DNA from: Bretschneidera sinensis
Lineage: Eukaryota; Streptophyta; Magnoliopsida; Brassicales; Akaniaceae
Assembly: GCA_023935145.1 (NCBI GenBank)
Contig: CM043698.1
Location: forward strand, 85,535,001 to 85,599,000
Length of the DNA: 64,000 nucleotides
Direction: 5' to 3'
Positions 34,305 to 42,200 of the stretch are shown here, in pieces (position 1 is the first letter of the stretch; the number at the start of each line of letters is the position of its first letter). The notes under the pieces are model-generated. The model was not told the origin of the DNA, did not search any database, and worked only from the letters and a program-made list of their open reading frames with translations. Both the position numbers and the translations under genes were made by a program.

Positions 34305-35420
34305 CTGCCACTTTGACGAATCCTTACTTTCCATGGCATCCATGTAAGTTTCTGGTTTAATCCGTCTTTCTGAACAAGGAGTTGGTACATTAGCATCCGC
34401 AAAACCATATCTCAAAGGTGGTCTGACCACCCTCCTTTCTCGGTCCCTTGTGAGCTGATAATCATTATGATTTGCTGCATCATCCCCTTCTAGTTCAACC
34501 TCCTAATGAGTGTCATGAGCTTAACCTTCATCAATGGGCTCTACCTGGTCCGAACTCTCTTGTCTTCCTTGCTCTACCTGAACAGAATTTTCCTTGATGC
34601 TATGCTCCACAAATACTGGGCTGTTTTGCCCACTATCCCCTGCAGGGTTAGTTTTCTCCAAATAGGGAAATAACAATTCATTAAAAATGATATCCCTACT
34701 TATTATGAGTTTTGTTCCTTTTGGCTCTAAGGACCACAACCTATACGCCTTAATCCCATCACCATATTCTAGAAACACACATTTTCTAGACCTTGGGCTA
34801 AGTTTATCATCCTTTTGATGTGCAAACATAGCACATCCAAAAGTCCTAAGGTTGCTTAACTCAGGGGGTTTCCCACTCCACATCTCCTCGAGAGTCTTAA
34901 GGTCTAAAGCCCTAGAGGGTGATCTATTAACCAAATATGCAGCAGTAGCCACAGCTTCCCCCCAAAAATATTTTGGTAAACCAGACCTAATTAACATGCA
35001 CCTAACCTTTTCCATAAGGGTCCTATTCATCCTCTCAGCAACTCCATTTTGTTGAGGGGTTTTCACAACCGTTCTATGTCTTAGAATCCCATTTAACTCA
35101 CAGAATTTATCAAAATCCTTATTAAAAAATTCTAAGCCATTATCGGTTCTTAACACCTTAACTACCTTACCCGCTTGAGTCTCAAGCAACTTTTTCCACA
35201 CCACAAATTTATTTAAAGCATCTGATTTATTTTGCAGCAAATAAACCCAAACCTTTCTTAAACTATCATCAATTAAAAACAGAAAGTAAACATTACCTTC
35301 TTGTGTTGGTGTTCTTGCTAATCCCCAAAGATCCACATGAATGTAGTTTGGACTTGTGCACTTCGGTGATGAAGCTGACCTAATGTTGCTTCCCAAGAAC
35401 GCAACTCTCGCAGAAATCAA
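34305..35420 (-). pseudogene. copia2 integrase and linker
   Basis: A 299-residue minus frame (35420-34521) gives the copia integrase core: Asp in YIHVDLWGLA, Asp in RTDNGLEFFN, and Glu in QNGVAERMNRTL, so DDE is complete. WGEAVATAAYLVNRSPSRAL, then RSRKCVFLEYGDG and ISRDIIFNELLFPYLE follow. The frame breaks near 34521, but the linker continues to the copia3 insertion at 34299, and the next residues are found at 22211. This is one of the best-preserved pol segments here. Confidence 0.88.
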
Positions 35421-36221
35421 GTTTCTCTATTTTTTCACCATTAAGTAGACCATTCTTACTGAGAACTTGTAGCCCCTTTTCGCTCATATATCCCAAGCGA
35501 TTGTGCCAACGTACTGCCTTATCCATCTCAACCATCAAGCTTGCTGCTTGATCCTTGATTTCTGTCTCTCCGATCATCTCATAGAGACCATCCTTTATTG
35601 CTCCTTTGATCACTATCAAAGATTCCTTGGTTATCTTGATCTTTCCTCCCTCTGCTTTGTATGTATACCCCATGGAATCTAGCTACCCTAATGAGATCAA
35701 ATTTCTTCTCAAATCTGGAAGACACCTCACATTCCGCAGCAGCCTTGTGACTCCATCAAACATCCTCAATTAGATGTCTCTTATCCCCCTCACTTGGCAA
35801 GAAGTATCATTCCCCAAGAAAACCTTTCCATCATTGGTTTCCTTAAAATTCTTGAACCAATCTCTATGAGGGCATATGTGATAAGTGCGCCTGGAATCCA
35901 GGATCCATTTCTCACTGCCTTACCTCCTGCTCACATTTGAGCACACAACAAGAGCATCGTTTTGCTGTTCTCCTTTGGCAACCAAAGCCTCTTTATTGTG
36001 GGTATGACTTCTTCCTCTCTCATCCCATAACTTCTTTTTGCAATCTTTCTTGAAATGACCCTCTTTTTTGTAGTAGTAGCATCTCTTTCCTCCAAATCTT
36101 GGTTTGGAGTGTGCTCTCCTATGGCTCTGCCTTCTATCCTTTGATTTCTCCTGGTAGTTGCCATGGATGCTATTGCCATTCCGAGTTGCTGGCCTTCCTC
36201 TAACGAATAACCCTTCTCCAC
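35380..36221 (-). pseudogene. copia2 gag C-terminus, protease and pre-integrase region
   Basis: The minus strand shows a zinc knuckle near 36088-36045 reading CYYYKKEGHFKKDC, with the second Cys replaced by Tyr. The protease segment WILDSRRTYHICPHRDWF (about 35915-35860) has DSR where DSG is usual. Next are GNDTSCQVRG and RRNLISLG, then the pre-integrase piece WHNRLGYMSEKGLQVLSKNG and CESCVLGKQH (35673-35380). Several stops separate these parts. Confidence 0.8.
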
Positions 36222-36222
36222 T

Positions 36223-36795
36223 TTATGCTTCCCTCATCTTGGCTTTAAAATCATGAGCCCTTATAGCATTGATCATAATTTCCTTGGTTAGTGTATCTCT
36301 TCCATATTCAATAACATTAATCAAACTTTCAAAATAATCAGGAAGAGAATTCAATAACATAACAACCAATTGTTCATCCGGGAATGTTATACTACGTCTA
36401 GCCAAATCTTGAACTAGTTTATTAAACACATGAAGATTATCTTGCAAATCTTTATTAGGATCCATTTTAAAAGAAAATATTCGTTTAAGAAGATAAATCT
36501 TATTAGGGAGAGTTTTGGTAAGAAATAACTTATCTAGTTTCTTCCATATGACAGCTGGATCTTCTGAATCTCCACATTCTCTTGTCACACTATCCGACAT
36601 GTGCAGAAAGATGGTACTATACGCCATCTTCTTTATCTCAATCCGTTGGACCTCCGTGATACTTGCTGGAAAATCGTCATCCTCTCCAATAGCCAAGTCC
36701 ACCTTTTGTTGCATAATAACTGCTTTGATTTTTTGCTTCCAAAGGGCAAAGTCTCCCTTTCCATCAAACTTCTCAACAATGAAATTTGAACCCAT
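36223..36795 (-). pseudogene. copia2 gag N-terminal part
   Basis: The likely start is the ATG at 36795 (MGSNFIVEKFDGKGDFALW), since the further upstream in-frame Met belongs to leader sequence. The 190-residue segment contains LWKQKIKAV, DSVTRECGDSEDPAVIWKKL, KIYLLKRIFSFKM and LLNSLPDYFESLINVIEYG, the UBN2/gag domain of plant copia elements. It ends in a stop after KAKMREA. Compared with copia3 it keeps the 40-residue block lost there. Confidence 0.85.
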
Positions 36796-37022
36796 CTTGC
36801 GGAGAAAATCCCAAGATTTATGCAACACCCACAATTGCTTTCCAACTTCTAAATCTCAAGAACTCGATCAAATCTTGATCCCAGCACCATTCTTGAATCA
36901 CCCTCAAGAACCTGACTAGATCTTCATCCCAGCACCGTTCTTGAATCACCCAAGAAGTTGACCTTTGATTCTTGGAGTCTTGCTCCGATACCTTCTGTTC
37001 CAACTCCGATACCCGCTCACCA

Positions 37023-37057
37023 AAGCTTTGATACCACTGTCTAAAGCTCTGATACCA
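37023..37057 (-). promoter_or_regulatory. copia2 primer-binding site with a duplicated neighbour
   Basis: The minus strand reads TGGTATCAGAGC at 37057-37046, next to the 5' LTR. A second, nearly identical motif TGGTATCAAAGC lies at 37034-37023. The inner copy probably arose by a local duplication of about 23 bases. Confidence 0.75.
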
Positions 37058-37058
37058 C

Positions 37059-37910
37059 TGTTGGAAATCACCTCAAGATGCCTAGGTGGTGATCTTCCAA
37101 ACATCCAAGTCTAGAATGACTTGTAATGAACAGAAACAAACCAATTAAAGAAAGAACACAAGCAATTGTTATTGAGGTTCGGCAAATGCCTATATCCCCG
37201 TGAGCTACTTCGAGCTCTCTACACTAAATCAACGAGTTCTTACAATTACAGCAACACCTCATCAAGAATTCTCTTGTTCTTGATACATGAAATAAGAGAA
37301 AAGAAAAAGAAAAGAACTAAGTGTTTCCCTAAAATTTTCCCCAAGAAAATTTCAATTACAAAGCCCTTGAACCCCTCTTCTTGTATGCTCTCTCTCAATC
37401 CCAGCCACTCTTGAGATCTATTATAGTGCCTCTTATGTGTTTTGTGTCTTTTCACTCTCACACTTGCACTTGAATTCTCTTGTATGATGATGATCTTATC
37501 TATTTTGATTGAAGCTAAACGACCCTTTATATAGTGCACTAACTTCTTGAACCAATCTTAAAGTCAATCTCAACCCTTAGATCTTGATAACTAATTAATC
37601 ATAGCCCCCCAACAAGTCTAAGTGATCCTGTGTGTTTTAATCAAGCCTCACGCACTAGGAGAAGAGTGTTAAAAATTGGCATCAGGTGTGCCTGGAGCCG
37701 CGGCCCAGAACAGGGCAGGTCACGGCTCAAAATAGGGCACACCACCTCAAACTGCTGGGGGCCACGGTGCCCAAGGCTGAGCATCTGCGTGGCCTGGAGG
37801 GGGGCTTTTGGAGATGCTAGAGGCCGCGGCGCACAAGGCTAGGTCGCAGCGCACTGGGCTGACTTGATGCTGAATCTTTCAATTGTTTAATCCTTGGACA
37901 AATCCCAACA
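37059..37910 (-). repeat. copia2 5' LTR (right copy)
   Basis: Ends TGTTGGAAATCACC and AATCCCAACA as in 19789-20626. The minus-strand TATA box is at 37525-37534 (CTATATAAAG). Open frames within it (37166-37842) are not genes. Confidence 0.9.
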
Positions 37911-38680
37911 TTCAATATGAGTGATTGTAAAGAAATAAGTATACTTGTACTAAAAGGTACTTGTTTAAGCAAAGCCACGTCTGCTAAAGATGAGACATAA
38001 AAAACAATAAATGAGTTTAGTCCCATATGCTCATGCAGTAGAGGGTTTCATATATGCCATGACGAGTAGCATCCTAGATATTTGTCATGTTGTGGGATTG
38101 GAAAGTCGATTTAAAGCCAATCCAGGACAAGCACATTAGCAAGTTGTTAAAAGAATTCTAAAACACCTAAAAGGCAACATCAAACTGAAATTATGTTTTG
38201 GTTTAAGTGATATAGAGATTTTTAGATACTCTGACACCAACTTCGCTGGAGATTAGGATGATAGAAAGTCAACTAATGGATATATTTTCCTATTTGGTGG
38301 AACAAAAACTTCTTGGGGAAGCAAGAAACAAGGGTGTGTTGTGAAGCATAATATGGAAGCTGAGTTTAATCCATGCAATACTGCTAAGCAGTATGGTTGA
38401 AGAGATTTATGGAAAGTCTCAAGATTTGTTTACAAGGTAAAACAATCAATGTGTTGTGTGTACCATCTAATTGATAAAGAGTGAAGCAAATTAAATAGCT
38501 TCAAAGGAAAGCAAATTGACTCGAATTATCACTATATAAAAGATATAGTAGAGAAATGTGAGATTAAGGTTGACTATATCTCATTCTGAGAATATGGTAG
38601 CAGATCCTATGATGAAAGGATTGCCTCTAGATAGGTTCAGAGATTATGTGGTTACTATGGGATTGAGATAGATACCATGA
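37911..38680 (+). pseudogene. copia0 C-terminal reverse transcriptase/RNase H
   Basis: Reading across frames: FNMSDCKE right after the duplication, a VPYAHAVEGFIYAM segment (usual VPYASAVGSLMYAM), LKHLKGNIKLKLCFG, RYSDTNFAGD, DDRKSTNGYIFLFGGTKTSW, NMEAEF, then the terminal block near 38575-38665 resembling TSENVADPMTKGLPLDRFRDY of plant copia polyproteins. This places the end of copia0 pol here. Confidence 0.82.
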
Positions 38681-38972
38681 TAATGATATCAAAATGGATA
38701 ATTATGTTGGATAGTAATGGGGCAATAGAGTCCACGATGAGTATATCGATCGAGATAAGGATTAGATCCTAAAAATTTGGATTCGATGCGACTTTAACTT
38801 TCAGATGGGCTTGAAAAGTGAGAGGCTACTAGGGAGATAACGAGGTTAGATCATAGTCTATACACTCAAAAGCTCAGATGAATGAGGTATAGAAAGTTTG
38901 ACCATTCACTTATGGCCCACGGTGAGAACAAAAGTCGACTTAGTATGACAGAATATAAGAACTTGGTTATTT

Positions 38973-38986
38973 AAACCAGGGGCTGG
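38973..38986 (+). promoter_or_regulatory. copia0 polypurine-like tract
   Basis: AAACCAGGGGCTGG lies immediately before TGTAGG at 38987. Imperfect, but in the right place for the 3' LTR junction. Confidence 0.4.
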
Positions 38987-39513
38987 TGTAGGTCTTGGAA
39001 TGCCACAGAAAGAGCATAAGCATAATTGAAATTGCTAAGGATACAAGGGTACGAGCTAGTTAATTACAACGTATCCGGGAACTAGGTGATGTCTGAAAAT
39101 TTAGCGAAATTGTTTTGACACATTGTGACGCTTGGACAAGGGAATCATAGAAATTGATAGGGTGCGATTGGATTTGTAGAAATCGTATGCCTGCGTAATA
39201 AAGGTAATCTGGTGGCTGCGTTATTTAAGAGTGAGGTAGATGTTATTTTTTTTCTAGTGAGTCTCGACATTAGAAAAATGACTCTATTGACCCGTTGTCC
39301 ACAGGTTCGGAATTGAAAGATATTCTGGTGTGTCCAAGCAATAGCTATTTGCACATTCTATGGTGGACACACCATAATAGCATGGATGTGCCACACCAAA
39401 TCATGAGTCATGGCTGAAACTTTCTCAAGCAAGAGTCACAATCCTTGACAAATAACACAACCCTTATGAGAGTTATGTCCTTGTTGAAGAGTCACTAATG
39501 TACCCTTGGTACA

Positions 39514-39523
39514 CTATAAATAG
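39514..39523 (+). promoter_or_regulatory. TATA box of the copia0 LTR
   Basis: CTATAAATAG, followed about 30 bases on by a transcript-start-like region. Confidence 0.5.
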
Positions 39524-39634
39524 GACTCTCCTCATTGGTTCAAATTACTTTTTATTCTCTACATTCTATCGTACAGAGAGTAGTAAGGTTATCTAGTATT
39601 GCAAGACTCATGTCATTGAGATAAACAGTCTCAC

Positions 39635-40056
39635 GACAATAGCCATCATTTACCTGGACCTTCAGAAATCTCTCGGTAATAATCATTTTTCTATACTTAA
39701 AACGTCTTTTTAATGTATTTATTATCACTGAGGGAAATAATTCCCTCAGTGATAATTTAGCAAATTATCACTGAGGGAATTAAATCTCTCTATAATAATT
39801 ATTTTTTCTAAAAAAATACATAAATTATATAAAACTCTTATTTTAATATATTCTTTCATTGAAGGCTACGTGTCCCTCAGTGATAATATATTTTCTTTAA
39901 AAACGAAAAAATATTTTCTTAGGAATTAAAAAATTAACAACAAGAGAAAACAATTATCACTGAGGAAATATTTCGTCGGTGATAATCTTTTCCTCTATCA
40001 TCGAGGGACATATATCTCTCAATGATAGGCCATCGTTGATGCCCTTTGTTTTTGCA
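39635..40056. mobile_element. palindromic motif array, possible CACTA-like miniature element
   Basis: At least seven copies, in both orientations, of a TATCACTGAGGGA-like motif. The first two form a perfect 16-bp inverted repeat with a 4-base loop (39721-39756). Degenerate ends CACGACAATAGCCATCAT and, reversed, CATTGCAAAAACAAAGGGCA recall CACTA-family termini, and such motif arrays are typical of CACTA subterminal regions. No 3-bp target duplication was found, so the family call is tentative. Confidence 0.4.
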
Positions 40057-40100
40057 ATGGGATTCTTGGGATTAAGGATATTAATTTGAAATCCTACATG

Positions 40101-40113
40101 TGGTATCAAAGCC
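40101..40113 (+). promoter_or_regulatory. primer-binding site after the copia0-type LTR
   Basis: TGGTATCAAAGCC starts two bases after CCTACA. A primer site is expected only after a 5' LTR, so this LTR has the start of another unit downstream. Confidence 0.6.
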
Positions 40114-40270
40114 ACCGTAGATTGAGTTTAGGACTCTAAATAAAGTTTCAATCTATGATTAAATAAATGAGGTTGGGTGTAAGTTTGTGTTGTTAAAAAA
40201 CAATGCAATTATTTTTTTTATTGATAATATGCACAAATAAAGTTGTACAGGTTTATATATGAATAAAACA
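40114..40270 (+). other. short leader-like sequence after the primer site
   Basis: About 160 bases between the primer site and LINE A with no reading frame. It is presumably leader of a truncated second copia0-type unit; nothing else is recognisable. Confidence 0.35.
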
Positions 40271-40411
40271 ACATTTAGAAAGAAAGAGCTCTCATCGGCA
40301 AGTAAGAGAGAGAAGCTCTCAACTGCTACAGTAACTTGTCCATGGATCCCGCTCTTCTCTCCTCCCCCCCCCCCCCCCGTTCTTTGCGTCAATATCACTG
40401 CTCTCCCTAGC

Positions 40412-42200
40412 ATGGGAAAGAAGAAGTCCAGTAGGAAGCATCCCCAAACAGTCCAAGAGAAGAAAGACTTAGAATTTGTACAAAACCGTTTTAAATCCAA
40501 AGCTGCTACAGTACCGGATTTGCGTCAGGAAGTTCCAGTAGACTCCAGCAAGATTGAGTCTAGAGGATCAAGCAAAGAGTCAGAAAGCTTTTCCTGCTCC
40601 TTGGGAGAGGAGGAATCGAAGTTTGCGAGACTTGAGTTGGAAGGCAATGCCTCGGGTAACAAAGGAAGTTCACACAGAGTATCAATGGTGAACAGTAACC
40701 AAAATCGAACTAAGGCAATGAAGGCAACGCAGAAAGATACTCAGGCTTCAAAGGATGAGAACCTAAGCTCCTCTGAAGAGAGTGATGAGGATTTAGTTCA
40801 GGTAGGGTCCTATTCTTCCAGTGAGGACAGTAGTTCCAGTTGCCATGCTACTGTTCACGGAGGACCTATTGCAGTAGGTCAAGGAAAGGAAGAGGTAAGA
40901 AATGGGACCAGGCCACACTCTCCCTTGAAGGATGGGGGTCTCCCTATTGGTTCCAGTACCAATGAGCCTATCCAAAGGCTGGATGCATCCTCTGGTGCTC
41001 GAGAAAAAACAAGTGCTAAAGGCCATGTTAACAGTGGCAATACTCCCCTGGAGGAAAGCAATAAAGCTCCTTGGGTAAGCTTATTTGCTAACAATAGGAA
41101 GCAAAGTAAGGGCTTACAACTCTCTACCATTGAATGTGAGGGAGATACAATATGTGTTACAGAAGAAGACATTGAGGAAGTGTTTGGAGACTACCCCTTC
41201 TGCTTGATAGAGTATTTTGCTGGAAGGTTCCCAGGGAGGGCTTCCCTAAAGATGCTCACAGACTCCTGGAAGGTAAAAGTTCTAACTCAATTCCATGATA
41301 GTGGTTGGATTGTATTCATATTTGATAATGCTGAGTCTAGTATGAAAGTTTTGCAAGAAGGACCCTATCAAGTATATGGTAGACCTTTACTCTTGAAATC
41401 AATGCCTAAATTATTTCAATTTGGTAATGAAGAAATAAGCACTATCCCTATTTGGATTCAGCTGAAGGGACTGCCCCTTGAGTCATGGACTGCAAACTAC
41501 CTAAGTAAGATTGGCTCCCAACTTGGAAAGCCTCTCTATGCTGACCAGTTTACCAATAATAAAGAAAGAAGTTTTTATGCTAGGTTGCTTGTGGAGAGTG
41601 ATGTAGCAAAGAAAACCAAATTTTTTGTGCCAGTTAGTTTCCCTAATGGGAACACCTTTAAGCAATAGGTATCTTATAAAAACCTTCCTAGGTACTGCTC
41701 TAAGTGTAAGGTTCTTGGCATGACCTCCACTCTTGTAACCTAAATGTGAAGTCAGATAAAGGGAGAAAACAGAATGGTAAGGGGACATAAATAGCAAGGC
41801 AAGAAGGGACTAAAGCTCCACCCACTGCTGACAAGGGGGGAACTCTCTAGATGCTGAGACAGTGGCGGTTGGCCCTTGTCCAGGTCCTCCAGCTATAGGA
41901 AAGACAACTCAAGAATCTAGAGGTGCTGACCAAGCAGTGACTCTACCAGAAGAGGAGGGTTCCAGCAGTAAAGAAACAAAGGTGGATGGAGACCAAAGGC
42001 ATGTATCAGCCCCAGTCCTTTTGGAACCTGCTAAAAAGTCCATCCATCCTACTGAGCCCCCTGACACTTGTGTGATGCCCAAGGAGACAAGTGTGCAGGG
42101 GAACAGCATTCCTACAGCAAAGAAGAAGAAAAGAAAAATAGGCTTTAAAGATCCTCATACAGTTGGGAAGGGAGGAAGAGCCTCCCAGAACCCTCAATGA
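40412..42200 (+). pseudogene. LINE A ORF1 (DUF4283 plus zinc knuckle), broken
   Basis: ORF1 of plant L1 elements is an RNA-binding protein that forms the retrotransposition particle. I take the ATG at 40412 (MGKKKSSRKHPQTV) because the frame upstream runs out of the element. A serine/acidic-rich N-terminus is followed by the DUF4283 region (about 41200-41600; FAGRFPGRASLKMLTDSWKV and IPIWIQLKGLPLESW). A TAG at 41666 interrupts the frame. Just beyond, a zinc knuckle begins CSKCKVLG and is broken by a one-base loss. The C-terminal tail from 41862 is basic (AKKKKRKIGFKD) and stops at 42200, overlapping the ORF2 start. Confidence 0.85.

Larger units (their letters stand above)
19789..37910 (-). 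mobile_element. copia2: Ty1/copia retrotransposon, minus strand
   Basis: It is bounded by LTRs at 19789-20626 and 37059-37910 (TGTTGG...CCAACA) with a 5-bp flank CTCAA at 19784-19788 against TTCAA at 37911-37915, one mismatch. On the minus strand it has a Met-tRNA-type primer site, gag, protease motif, integrase, reverse transcriptase and RNase H in copia order. The integrase/reverse transcriptase linker is split at 22217-34299 by copia3, with an exact GCTAG duplication. Frames carry stops and frameshifts, but copia2 is clearly better preserved than copia0. Confidence 0.9.
1..40098 (+). mobile_element. copia0: old Ty1/copia retrotransposon hosting the nested insertions
   Basis: This decayed + strand copia element is the outermost layer of the nest. 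Its reverse transcriptase reads to 2393, resumes at 19642 after gypsy1, stops at 19788, and resumes at 37911 after copia2 with RNase H and the C-terminal motif of copia polyproteins. A polypurine-like run (38973-38986) is followed by an LTR with TGTAGG/CCTACA ends (38987-40098). The 5' LTR was not found and probably lies before the window. Stops and frameshifts occur throughout, so it is long inactive. Assignment to copia rests on pol order and motifs; the lineage is not determined. Confidence 0.75.
38987..40098 (+). repeat. copia0-type LTR, containing a palindromic insertion
   Basis: Termini TGTAGG and CCTACA are inverted repeats of each other, as expected of an LTR. A TATA box is at 39514-39523, and a Met-tRNA-type primer site starts two bases after the end. 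The palindrome-rich segment 39635-40056 sits in its U5 side. No second copy is in the window, so boundaries rest on these signals only. The frames 39354-39145 and neighbours are chance. Confidence 0.6.

Noticed and set aside
40259..40411. ATG at 40259 as the LINE ORF1 start
   Set aside because: It lies upstream of the target duplication, outside the element, and reads through a poly-C run; the ATG at 40412 is the first inside with ORF1-like sequence.
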